Shown piece by piece: positions 28,441 through 36,222 of a stretch of DNA of 64,000 nucleotides; within the stretch, counting starts at the first letter, position 1; each line of letters opens with the position of its first letter. The notes below the pieces were generated by a model, which searched no databases, was not told the DNA's origin, and was given only the letters and a program-made list of their open reading frames with translations. Source of the DNA: CBDAQR01 sp965199055 (lineage in GTDB: Bacteria; Pseudomonadota; Gammaproteobacteria; Pseudomonadales; Halieaceae). The DNA lies in contig CBDAQR010000003.1 of the NCBI GenBank assembly GCA_965199055.1, positions 1,860,001 to 1,924,000 of the forward strand, written 5' to 3'. The position numbers and the translations under genes are program-made.

Positions 28441-29217
28441 GTGGCAGACACCACCCCCATTGTCATGTGCGTCGCGGAACTCGACCCTACGGGCGGTGGC
28501 GGCATTGCTGCAGACATCGAGACGCTCGCCAGCCTTGCCTGTCACTGCACGCCAATCATGAGCGCTATCAGTATCCAGGACACGCAAGACATGAAAGATT
28601 CCGCCGTTGTCGACAGCATGCTGTTGATCGAACAGATGCGGGCCGTGCTCGAAGACATGGACGTGGCTGCGATGAAACTGCACCAGTTGGGATCGACCTC
28701 TCATATCGAGGGGATTCACACCGTCATCACCGATTACTCAACGCCGCCTGTGGTCATCGACCCTGCATTGTGGGCATTCCCGGTAGAGCCCGATTTCTGT
28801 GATGCACTGTGTGCGCTGCTATTACCACAGGCGCATCTTCTGGTCGTCACCGAGCAAGAAGCGTTCGAGCTGGCGGGCAGCGGCGACACACTTACCGCCT
28901 GTGCTCACGAACTACTGGATATGGGTTGTGAGCACGTGCTCATTTCCAGCGAGCCTGGTGCCGCGCGTGAATACACCAGTCGGCTCTACTCTCACAGCGG
29001 CTTACGGGAAAGCTTTGTCTGGAAAAACCTGCCGCACAACTTCCTGGGCGCCGGCAGTACCTTCAGCGCATCGATAACCGCATACCTCGCCCACGGCATA
29101 CCGCTCACCAACGCCATTCGCCAGGCGCAGGAATACACCTGGCGCGCGCTGTCCAGCGCACGCCGTTTGGGCATGGGCAAACTGGTGCCGAGACGCATTC
29201 CCACCCGCGAGATGTAA
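28441..29217 (+). CDS. thiD: ThiD-like hydroxymethylpyrimidine (phosphate) kinase
   Basis: A 258-residue ribokinase-superfamily protein of thiamine synthesis. The N-terminal CVAELDPTGGGGIAADI corresponds to the DPSGGAGIQADL motif of ThiD. The substrate region MSAISIQDTQD and the ATP region TEQEAFELAGS are recognisable. At the anion-hole motif, where ThiD has GTGCTLSA with its catalytic Cys, this protein reads GAGSTFSA (Ser206). Activity may therefore differ from E. coli ThiD. It starts with GTG, preceded by GGCGGAG, 14 bases after hemJ. The same hemJ-thiD-hemL vicinity occurs in other gammaproteobacteria, but no thiE is adjacent here. Confidence 0.82.
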   Translation: MADTTPIVMCVAELDPTGGGGIAADIETLASLACHCTPIMSAISIQDTQDMKDSAVVDSMLLIEQMRAVLEDMDVAAMKLHQLGSTSHIEGIHTVITDYSTPPVVIDPALWAFPVEPDFCDALCALLLPQAHLLVVTEQEAFELAGSGDTLTACAHELLDMGCEHVLISSEPGAAREYTSRLYSHSGLRESFVWKNLPHNFLGAGSTFSASITAYLAHGIPLTNAIRQAQEYTWRALSSARRLGMGKLVPRRIPTREM

Positions 29218-29299
29218 ACCGCGCGCACTGGATATTGCCGGGCAATGTCGCAATAATTCACGACCCAACGACAGACCAATCCAGAGCACACAACACGCG

Positions 29300-30580
29300 A
29301 TGAGCAAATCTTCAGAACTGTTTGCAGCAGCAGGACAGGTTATTCCCGGCGGCGTCAACTCCCCGGTACGCGCATTTAAAGCGGTGGGCGGCACGCCGTT
29401 CTTTGTGGAACGCAGTGACGGCGCCTACATCTATGATGCCGACGGCAAAGGCTACATCGACTACGTGCTGTCCTGGGGCCCGATGATCATGGGCCACAAT
29501 CATCCAGCAGTGCGCAATGCGGTTACGGAAGCCGCACAGCGCGGACTGAGTTTCGGTACGCCTACCGAAATCGAGATCAACATGGCACGGCGGATTTGCG
29601 ACATCATGCCCGGCATGGACCTGGTGCGCATGGTGAACTCTGGCACGGAAGCCACGATGAGCGCCATCCGATTAGCACGTGGCTATACAGGGCGTGACAA
29701 GATCGTAAAGTTTGAGGGCTGCTATCACGGTCATTCCGACTCCCTGCTGGTGAAAGCCGGTTCCGGCGCGCTAACCCTCGGCGTACCCAGCTCGCCCGGC
29801 GTACCCGCAGCACTGGCCGATCACACCCTGACGCTGACCTACAATGATGCAGACGGCGTACGTGAAGCTTTCGAGCAGTATGGCGACGAAATCGCCTGCA
29901 TCATCGTCGAACCCGTGGCCGGCAACATGAACTGCATACCGCCGCTACCGGGCTTTCTGGAGACGCTGCGCGCAGTCTGTACAGATTATGGCAGTGTGCT
30001 GATCTTCGATGAGGTGATGACAGGTTTTCGGTTTGGCTTGCAGGGTGCCCAGGGGTTTTATGGCATTGATGCCGACCTGACAACCCTGGGCAAGGTGATC
30101 GGCGGCGGCATGCCTGTCGGTGCCTTTGGCGGCAAGGCCGAGATCATGCAGCAGATCGCCCCGCTGGGCCCTGTTTATCAGGCGGGCACTTTATCAGGGA
30201 ATCCGGTGGCCATGGCTGCGGGCCTGGCGACGCTTGACCTTATATCAGAGCCCGGTTTTTACGACCCGCTGTTTGCAAAGACGCAAGCGCTGGCGGAGGG
30301 CCTGGAGGCCGCCGCGGCCGAGGCTGGGGTTCCGTTTACCACCAATCATGCGGGCACCATGTTTGGTGGCTTCTTTACCGATGCAGAGCGCGTCAGCAAC
30401 TATCAGCAGGTGATGGCCTGCGATACTGAGCGCTTCAATCGCTTTTTCCACGGCATGCTCGAAGAGGGTATCTATCTGGCGCCAGCCTCTTACGAAGCAG
30501 GCTTTGTATCATCGGCTCACGGCAATAGCGAAATAACTGCTACTCTGGAGGCAGCTGGCCGAGTTTTTGCCAGCCTGTAA
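29300..30580 (+). CDS. hemL: Glutamate-1-semialdehyde 2,1-aminomutase HemL
   Basis: A 426-residue PLP enzyme that makes 5-aminolevulinate in the C5 haem pathway. Motifs: GGVNSPVRAFKAVGG, YVLSWGPMIMGHNHP, MVNSGTEATMSAIRLARG, LIFDEVMTGFRFG and the Schiff-base Lys in TLGKVIGGGMPVGAFGG. Length equals the E. coli enzyme (426). It is followed by hemB, the next pathway enzyme, after 14 bases. Confidence 0.97.
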   Translation: MSKSSELFAAAGQVIPGGVNSPVRAFKAVGGTPFFVERSDGAYIYDADGKGYIDYVLSWGPMIMGHNHPAVRNAVTEAAQRGLSFGTPTEIEINMARRICDIMPGMDLVRMVNSGTEATMSAIRLARGYTGRDKIVKFEGCYHGHSDSLLVKAGSGALTLGVPSSPGVPAALADHTLTLTYNDADGVREAFEQYGDEIACIIVEPVAGNMNCIPPLPGFLETLRAVCTDYGSVLIFDEVMTGFRFGLQGAQGFYGIDADLTTLGKVIGGGMPVGAFGGKAEIMQQIAPLGPVYQAGTLSGNPVAMAAGLATLDLISEPGFYDPLFAKTQALAEGLEAAAAEAGVPFTTNHAGTMFGGFFTDAERVSNYQQVMACDTERFNRFFHGMLEEGIYLAPASYEAGFVSSAHGNSEITATLEAAGRVFASL

Positions 30581-30594
30581 CGCAAGGATTAACT

Positions 30595-31605
30595 ATGGCA
30601 GAGCACAGCACCAGGGCACCCTTCCCCTCCACGCGGATGCGCCGCTCGCGCGCCAGCGAGAGCCGCCGTGCATTGGTACGTGAAAATCGTCTGAGCGTCG
30701 AGGATCTGATCTACCCGATGTTCGTCTTAGAGGGCAGCGCCCAGCGCGAAGCTGTGCCTTCGATGCCAGGTATCGAGCGTCTCAGTATCGATTTGTTAGT
30801 GGAGGAAATTCGGCTTCTCGACGGCCTGGGCGTGCCAGCCGTCGCACTATTCCCTGTGGTCGGCTCCGAGAAAAAGTCGCTGCTGGCCGAGGAAGCCTTT
30901 AACCCCGACGGACTGGTCCAGCGCACAGTAGCCGAGATCAAGAATGCAGTTCCGGATATCACCATCATTACCGATGTCGCGCTGGACCCTTACACCACCC
31001 ACGGTCAGGACGGCATTATCGACGACAACAGCTATGTGCTGAACGATATCACCAGTGAGACGCTGGTAAAGCAGGCGCTGTCTCACGCGGCTGCAGGCGC
31101 GGACGTTATCGCACCCTCCGACATGATGGATGGTCGCATTGGCGCCATTCGATGTGAACTGGAGAGCGCATCGCACCACAACACGCTTATTTTGTCCTAC
31201 GCTGCCAAATACGCCTCGTCCTACTACGGACCTTTCAGAGATGCCGTTGGCTCTGCCGGCAATATCAAAAGTGGCAATAAGTTCAGCTATCAGATGGATC
31301 CTGCCAACACCGATGAAGCGCTGCACGAAGTCGCCCTCGATATAGCCGAAGGCGCCGACTGGGTGATGGTCAAACCGGGCATGCCCTACCTGGATGTATG
31401 TCGCCGCGTGAAAGATGAGTTTGGCGTACCGACTTTTGCTTACCAGGTCAGTGGCGAGTACGCCATGCATCGGGCAGCCTTTGCCAATGGCTGGCTCGAT
31501 GGCGAGGCCGTCATGCTCGAATCATTGCTGGCCTTTAAGCGCGCAGGCTGTGACGGCATTTTGACCTACTTCGCCCGCCAGGCTGCGGAGATTCTTCAAG
31601 GCTGA
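30595..31605 (+). CDS. hemB: Delta-aminolevulinic acid dehydratase HemB
   Basis: A 336-residue porphobilinogen synthase. It has RMRRSRASESRRALVRENRL at the N-terminus and the active-site lysines in SYAAKYASSYYGPFRDA and VMVKPGMPYLD. At the metal site the Cys cluster of Zn enzymes is replaced by DVALDPYTTHGQDG, so it belongs to the Mg-dependent group, as in Pseudomonas. Together with hemL it forms the consecutive ALA and PBG steps. Its TGA overlaps the next ATG by one base (TGATG). Confidence 0.97.
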   Translation: MAEHSTRAPFPSTRMRRSRASESRRALVRENRLSVEDLIYPMFVLEGSAQREAVPSMPGIERLSIDLLVEEIRLLDGLGVPAVALFPVVGSEKKSLLAEEAFNPDGLVQRTVAEIKNAVPDITIITDVALDPYTTHGQDGIIDDNSYVLNDITSETLVKQALSHAAAGADVIAPSDMMDGRIGAIRCELESASHHNTLILSYAAKYASSYYGPFRDAVGSAGNIKSGNKFSYQMDPANTDEALHEVALDIAEGADWVMVKPGMPYLDVCRRVKDEFGVPTFAYQVSGEYAMHRAAFANGWLDGEAVMLESLLAFKRAGCDGILTYFARQAAEILQG

Positions 31606-32237
31606 TGCTTAGGATGCGCGTTGCGCCGACCTGCATCGCTATTCTGCTGCCGATAATCGCGCTGGCAGTGCCTCTTCAAGCGCGCGCCGAGTGCAGTTGT
31701 CTGTGGGGAGGCCCCTTTAGCCAGGTACAGGCGGACACGGATCTCATTGTTTCTGGCACCGTGCTCACCATGAAAGGTAATTCGATCGATCTCCGGGTCG
31801 ATCGCATACTCCGCGGACAGCACTATACCGAGGAGTTACGAATCTGGCTGGATACCGGCGACACCTGCCGCGCCGAGCCAGGAAGCTTTGCGCTCAATAG
31901 CCAGTGGGTAATGGCACTCGAGCGCATCGAAGAGCTAGTACCGGGGGGTTTCGATCCCAGCACGCCCAATTTCAGCTATGGCAGAGTGGGTGATTACAGC
32001 CTGTCTCGTTGCGGTGGTTACTGGCTCAGTCAGGCCGAGAATCTGGTGTCAGGTAACCTCACCGGCGGCGCGCGCTGGGACATGGAGCCGAAGATGTCGC
32101 CGGTACTGATCGACCTGGTGGCAGGTTATGTGCAGGGCAGCATTGATGAGAAAACCCTGCGCGAAGCAGGCGAGGCAGACCCGGCGCTGCAAGAGCTGAT
32201 ATTGCAGACTCGCATTCATCTGCGCCAACAGCGCTAG
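31605..32237 (+). CDS. Secreted protein with netrin/TIMP-like N-terminal motif, unknown function
   Basis: A 210-residue protein with a clear signal peptide (VAPTCIAILLPIIALAVPL, cleavage after ARA). The mature protein begins ECSCLWGGPFSQVQADTDLIVSGTV, a CxC start followed by a DxIVxGxV strand, which resembles NTR/TIMP-type OB folds. Further cysteines (DTCRAEPG, LSRCGGY) could form disulfides. No catalytic motif is seen. It starts within the hemB stop codon, with an alternative ATG at 31614, and is probably translated with the haem genes. It converges on the Nudix gene with a 3-base gap. Confidence 0.55.
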   Translation: MLRMRVAPTCIAILLPIIALAVPLQARAECSCLWGGPFSQVQADTDLIVSGTVLTMKGNSIDLRVDRILRGQHYTEELRIWLDTGDTCRAEPGSFALNSQWVMALERIEELVPGGFDPSTPNFSYGRVGDYSLSRCGGYWLSQAENLVSGNLTGGARWDMEPKMSPVLIDLVAGYVQGSIDEKTLREAGEADPALQELILQTRIHLRQQR

Positions 32238-32240
32238 AGG

Positions 32241-32834
32241 CTAATCCAGAATTCTGAGCAGCTCGTCCAGCATTAACAATGACAGACCCCAGATGCGACG
32301 CCCCTGATACATATAACAGGACAGCGGTATCTCGACGCCGCGGCGCTTCCACACCATTTTCTCGCGGTTAGCAGGGTCGCACAGGAAAGACATCGGCACC
32401 CAGATCACCTCGGCGACCTCGTAATTCGGCGTGAACTCTACTTCTCGATCAAGCCTGAACACATAGGGAGACACCACCATGGCCCTCCGCCGCCATTGGA
32501 AATGGGTCATGATTTCAGACAGACGCCCTATGCACTGGTCTTCATCACCCAGTTGCAGACCGATCTCCTCGGAGGTTTCACGCAAAGCAACATCAAAACC
32601 GTGGCGGTCAGTCGGATCCATTCTCCCACCGGGGAAAGCCATATGGCCAGACCATGGGTCGCCGTCGCGCTCGGCGCGTTTGATCATCAGCAACTCGGTA
32701 TCACCCTCGTTCTCGCGCAGGATCATAGCCACCGCAGCGCGATTCAACAGCGGGCGCAGGCGTTTGCGACGAGGTTTATGGTTGTCGAGCGACTGCTCGA
32801 TTGTCTGGAGACTAACTGGCACGGTGTTACTCAT
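32241..32834 (-). CDS. CoA pyrophosphatase-like Nudix hydrolase
   Basis: A 197-residue protein with a Nudix box at AFPGGRMDPTDRHGFDVALR followed by ETSEEIGL, the catalytic helix and Mg-binding glutamates. AAVAMILRENEGDTELLMIKRAER before the box (read as RAAVAMIL and LLMIKRAER) is the CoAse-type upstream motif, as in E. coli NudL. It would hydrolyse CoA or acyl-CoA to phosphopantetheine compounds. The ATG at 32834 is used; an in-frame GTG at 32846 adds four residues. Confidence 0.85.
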   Translation of the reverse strand: MSNTVPVSLQTIEQSLDNHKPRRKRLRPLLNRAAVAMILRENEGDTELLMIKRAERDGDPWSGHMAFPGGRMDPTDRHGFDVALRETSEEIGLQLGDEDQCIGRLSEIMTHFQWRRRAMVVSPYVFRLDREVEFTPNYEVAEVIWVPMSFLCDPANREKMVWKRRGVEIPLSCYMYQGRRIWGLSLLMLDELLRILD

Positions 32835-32974
32835 GGGACCCAGCACAGATTAAGCCAGCAGCCCCGCACAGATACAAGGGTATAGAAGTAAAGTCAGCGA
32901 TCGGGGATGACGGTCAACCGATTGCGGTCTCGCGCGTTCAGAACCTTCCAAGGGAATGAACGCGGACGTACACT

Positions 32975-33595
32975 ATGACTGACATCTGTGGGGCTCAGAC
33001 CTGCTTTAGCTGGTCGGGGTTTGAAACGGGAAGCGCAGGAGACGCGGTCCTGAAACAACAGAATGCCATGAACAGTTTCCTGCAAGAGGTGGAGCGACGC
33101 GCTTTGCGGATGGCCGAACTGGCAACGGGAAATCGCGACGATGCGCTGGAGATAGTCCAGGAGGCGATGCTGGGGCTTGCGCGACGTTATGCCAATCGAC
33201 CAGGCGCAGAGTGGAAGCCGCTGTTTTATCGGATACTGCATAGCAAAATAAACGACTTTCACCGGCGCCGCGCCGTTAGAAACCGGGTGATGGCTTTCAT
33301 GCCTTTCGCCGCAGATCCCGAAGAGCCACATCTCGACCCCATTGAAAACGCATCGAACGGTGAACGTGAAAATCCGCTGCAGGCTATGCAAGACGCAGCC
33401 ATTGGTGAGGCCGTGACCGTCGCGATTGGCGAGTTGCCGTTACGACAACAGCAGGCCTTCGTGCTGCGCAGCTGGGAAGGCTTATCGGTGCGCGATACCG
33501 CGGTTGCGATGAGCTGCAGTGAAGGCAGTGTAAAAACGCACTACGCTCGTGCCGTTAAGGCGCTGCAGCAGTCACTGCGAGAGGTAAAACAATGA
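32975..33595 (+). CDS. ECF-type RNA polymerase sigma factor
   Basis: A sigma-70-family protein of up to 206 residues. Region 2 is seen in FLQEVERRALRMAELATGNR, DALEIVQEAMLGLARRY and FYRILHSKINDFHRRR. Region 4 is in LPLRQQQAFVLRSWEGLSVR followed by DTAVAMSCSEGSVKTHYARA, the helix-turn-helix that reads the -35. The coordinates use the ATG at 32975, but the first 25 residues have no family character. A CTG at 33050 (8 bases after AGGAG) or the ATG at 33068 may be the true start. It overlaps the next gene by four bases (ATGA), a frequent sign of a sigma/anti-sigma pair. Confidence 0.88.
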   Translation: MTDICGAQTCFSWSGFETGSAGDAVLKQQNAMNSFLQEVERRALRMAELATGNRDDALEIVQEAMLGLARRYANRPGAEWKPLFYRILHSKINDFHRRRAVRNRVMAFMPFAADPEEPHLDPIENASNGERENPLQAMQDAAIGEAVTVAIGELPLRQQQAFVLRSWEGLSVRDTAVAMSCSEGSVKTHYARAVKALQQSLREVKQ

Positions 33596-33960
33596 ACCGA
33601 CAGCCCGAAGATGAGGAGCTCCAGGCGCTGACCCGAGCCGCCCTCGACGAGAGCGTGAAAAATCTGGACGCGGCTACACTATCCAAGCTTAACCAGGCCC
33701 GCCAGGAAGCCGTGCAGGCAACGCAAAGAACCCCTTTCCTGCGCCTGCTGCCTGTTGCCGCTGCGGCATTCGGCCTGCTCGCCGTGGCCGTCGCCCTGCC
33801 CCTGCTCACCGGATCCCCGCAGGGTGATGGTGATATCGCACCCATCGATAAAGCCACCAGCATTACCGACGCAACCACTGTCAGCGAATCTGACAGTGCC
33901 GTGATTGAGGACCTGGATTTAATGTTGTTCCTGATCGATGCGGAAGATCATGCCAGCTAA
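33592..33960 (+). CDS. Small single-pass membrane protein, putative anti-sigma factor (DUF3619-like)
   Basis: A 122-residue protein with a 65-residue cytosolic N-terminus (ALTRAALDESVKNLDAATLS, then KLNQARQEAV). One membrane helix (LLPVAAAAFGLLAVAVALPL) follows, then a short acidic periplasmic tail ending DLDLMLFLIDAEDHA. The architecture and the four-base overlap with the sigma gene fit an anti-sigma factor, and the N-terminal pattern resembles DUF3619 proteins. It has no zinc-binding HxxxCxxC motif, so it is not a standard ZAS anti-sigma factor. Function inferred from context. Confidence 0.65.
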   Translation: MNRQPEDEELQALTRAALDESVKNLDAATLSKLNQARQEAVQATQRTPFLRLLPVAAAAFGLLAVAVALPLLTGSPQGDGDIAPIDKATSITDATTVSESDSAVIEDLDLMLFLIDAEDHAS

Positions 33961-34342
33961 GATTATTTCACTCGCGCTGATCTTGCTGTCGCCCGTGGCG
34001 GTGGCAGAAGGCATACCCTGGAATCAGCTGAGCGCGGGTCAGCAGACCTTGCTAGAGCCCCACCGCGAGCGCTGGGAGAAATTGCCCGATGCTCGTCAGC
34101 AGGCGCTGGCGCGCAATGCCGAGCGCTGGTCCAAAATGAGCCCAGAGCGGCAAAAACGTGTGCGCCAAAAACACGAGTGGTTCCAGGGCTTGACCCCGGA
34201 GCAGCGTAAGATGGCGCGCAAGCGTTTCCAATCCATGTCACCGGAGCAGCGCGAGCGTCTGCGCCGCCGCCTTGCTAAACTGTCGCCCGAGCAACGCGAG
34301 CAGGCTATCAACCGGCTCACCCAGAAACACCTGCAACAGTAA
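33950..34342 (+). CDS. Secreted DUF3106 family protein
   Basis: A 130-residue protein with a signal peptide (MPAKIISLALILLSPVAVAEG). A highly charged helical mature part follows, with repeats around W/F-xx-LSPEQR: RWSKMSPERQKR, WFQGLTPEQRKM, RFQSMSPEQRER and RLAKLSPEQREQ. The DUF3106 family is of unknown function and is usually found behind sigma/DUF3619 pairs, as here. The ATG at 33950 is chosen for the GGAAG five bases before it; an ATG at 33938 adds four residues. It overlaps the preceding gene by 11 bases. Confidence 0.8.
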   Translation: MPAKIISLALILLSPVAVAEGIPWNQLSAGQQTLLEPHRERWEKLPDARQQALARNAERWSKMSPERQKRVRQKHEWFQGLTPEQRKMARKRFQSMSPEQRERLRRRLAKLSPEQREQAINRLTQKHLQQ

Positions 34343-34360
34343 ACAATCCAGGTCCGAACG

Positions 34361-35848
34361 ATGAATACAGCCCCAGAGCTCCTGCTGGGACTCAGTGGTA
34401 TCAACTACGCCTACCGCGCGCTGCCCGTGTTAACGGATATCGCGTGGCAATGGCAGACCGGAGAGCAATGGGCTCTCATCGGCCCCAATGGTGCTGGTAA
34501 GACCACACTGGCTAAATTACTGAGCCGGCAGCTGGCCCATCCCAGCGGTGAGATTCACCGCAGCGATTTACTGGAGCGTGAAGGTACCGCCTATGTGTGC
34601 TTTGAGCAGCAGAAGGCCATGTGTGATCGGGACAATAAGCTTGATGACTCCGAGCAAAGGGCCGATGCAAACGATCCGGGGACCACGGTCAAGCAGTTGA
34701 TTTGCGGCTACCGCGACCCCGATGCTGAGGTACTGAATTGGGCACAGCGGCTTGGCATAGATCATATTCTTGAACGCGGCATACGCTTTATCTCGACCGG
34801 TGAGATGCGCAAGAGCTTGTTGCTACAGGCCATACTAAGCGAACCTGCACTGCTGATACTCGATAGCCCCCTGGACGGGCTCGACCGCGCCAGTCAATTG
34901 GAAATGGCGAACATACTCGAGGACCTGCTGGCATCGGATCTAAACCTGTTACTGCTGTACCGAAGCCTGCGCGATCTGCCCGATGGTATTAGTCACGTAC
35001 TCGCCTTGGACGGAGGACAGGTACTCGCCAGTGGCAGCCGTGACGCTGTGCTCAACAATGAGACGGTTTGCAGCAGCATGAATCCACCCCTGCCAGCGCT
35101 GGGGCCCTTGCCCCCGCCAGGAGCGCGGGAGTACGAGCTGCCGAAGCAGGGCAGTTTGCTGCAGTTACGAGACGTTTCGGTGCGCTACGACGATCATCAG
35201 GTGCTTGATCGCGTTAACTGGGATTTTCGGCAAGGTCAGCACTGCTGTATTTCGGGGCCGAATGGCTGCGGGAAGACCACGCTACTCACACTCGTAAACG
35301 GCGAGAATCACAAGGCCTATGGTCAAGACATCACGCTATTTGGCATTCGTCGTGGTAGTGGCGAGAGTGTCTGGGATATCAAACAAAAGTTCGGCCTGCT
35401 CAATACGCAGCTGCACTTGAATCACGTACGCGGCATGCGTGTGCTGGAGGTAGCCATTTCCGGTTTCTTCGACACCATCGGTTTGTACGACAATTGGGGC
35501 GATCAACAGCGTCAGATCGCACTTCAGTGGTTGGTTGCGCTGGGCATGGAAGAGCTAGCGCTGTCGCCCTTTGACACGCTGTCGTTCGGGATGCAGAGAA
35601 TGGCCCTGTTAGCCAGGGCCATGGTGAAGTCGCCCGCGATCCTGATTCTGGACGAACCCTGCCTGGGTCTTGACGCCGCCCACACCGAAATAATTCTGCG
35701 GGCCACAGACCATATAGCGGGCGAATCTGACACGCAGATCCTGTTTGTTAGTCACTCTGTCGGCGAGGTGCCCGAGTGTATTAACCAATGGTTGGATTTT
35801 GTGCCCTCAGACACCGGTTTTGAGTTGCGCTGCAGAGAGGCGCCTTAA
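34361..35848 (+). CDS. ModF-like ABC protein with two ATPase domains
   Basis: A 495-residue cytosolic protein with two ABC nucleotide-binding domains and no membrane part. Domain 1 has Walker A GPNGAGKTT (near residue 44), a signature RFISTGEMRKSLL and Walker B LLILDSPLDGLD. Domain 2 has GPNGCGKTT (near residue 306), SFGMQRMALLARAM and AILILDEPCLGLD. Both signatures (STGEM, SFGMQ) are of the ModF/YrbF type rather than LSGGQ. E. coli ModF is 490 residues and is associated with molybdate transport genes, but its role is unclear. No mod genes are adjacent here. Confidence 0.85.
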   Translation: MNTAPELLLGLSGINYAYRALPVLTDIAWQWQTGEQWALIGPNGAGKTTLAKLLSRQLAHPSGEIHRSDLLEREGTAYVCFEQQKAMCDRDNKLDDSEQRADANDPGTTVKQLICGYRDPDAEVLNWAQRLGIDHILERGIRFISTGEMRKSLLLQAILSEPALLILDSPLDGLDRASQLEMANILEDLLASDLNLLLLYRSLRDLPDGISHVLALDGGQVLASGSRDAVLNNETVCSSMNPPLPALGPLPPPGAREYELPKQGSLLQLRDVSVRYDDHQVLDRVNWDFRQGQHCCISGPNGCGKTTLLTLVNGENHKAYGQDITLFGIRRGSGESVWDIKQKFGLLNTQLHLNHVRGMRVLEVAISGFFDTIGLYDNWGDQQRQIALQWLVALGMEELALSPFDTLSFGMQRMALLARAMVKSPAILILDEPCLGLDAAHTEIILRATDHIAGESDTQILFVSHSVGEVPECINQWLDFVPSDTGFELRCREAP

Positions 35849-36222
35849 GGCAGATAGCTGCGCAGGGCCTTACAGGTGTTACCCGTGCAATACAGCAGCC
35901 CTCTCTCAGCCATGGTCCGGGCCTCAACAGGCTCGCCCTGGGCCTGATGCAGGGCCGCATATTCGAGATAGATTCCGGCATTACGAGGATCAATACGCTG
36001 GGCGCGCTGCAATAAGGATTCAGCCTTGCTGAAATCACCCGTCCTTCGAGCATCTTCCGCGCGCTGCACCAAACCAGCGGTGGCACTGGGCGTCGCTTCG
36101 GGCATCGGCTGAGTCGCACTTTCAGATCGCTGCGGTGGCGGCTCGGGCTGAACCGGGCCCGGAGCGCTGCTGCAGGCCGCGAGCGACAAGAGTGCCACTA
36201 TCAGAACAAGTCGCGAAACCAC
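35845..36222 (-). CDS. Small TPR-containing lipoprotein
   Basis: A protein of about 125 residues with a lipoprotein signal peptide (lipobox LAAC before SSAPGPV). A proline-rich linker and a region AEDARRTGDFSKAESLLQRA ... IYLEYAALHQAQGEPVEART follow that read as one and a half to two tetratricopeptide units. It probably sits at the outer membrane and binds partners there. The GTG at 36222 is chosen because it gives a compact signal peptide; an ATG at 36252 is possible. It overlaps the end of the PBP1B gene by 22 bases and may be a partner of it (compare LpoB), but this is context only. Confidence 0.68.
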   Translation of the reverse strand: MVSRLVLIVALLSLAACSSAPGPVQPEPPPQRSESATQPMPEATPSATAGLVQRAEDARRTGDFSKAESLLQRAQRIDPRNAGIYLEYAALHQAQGEPVEARTMAERGLLYCTGNTCKALRSYLP

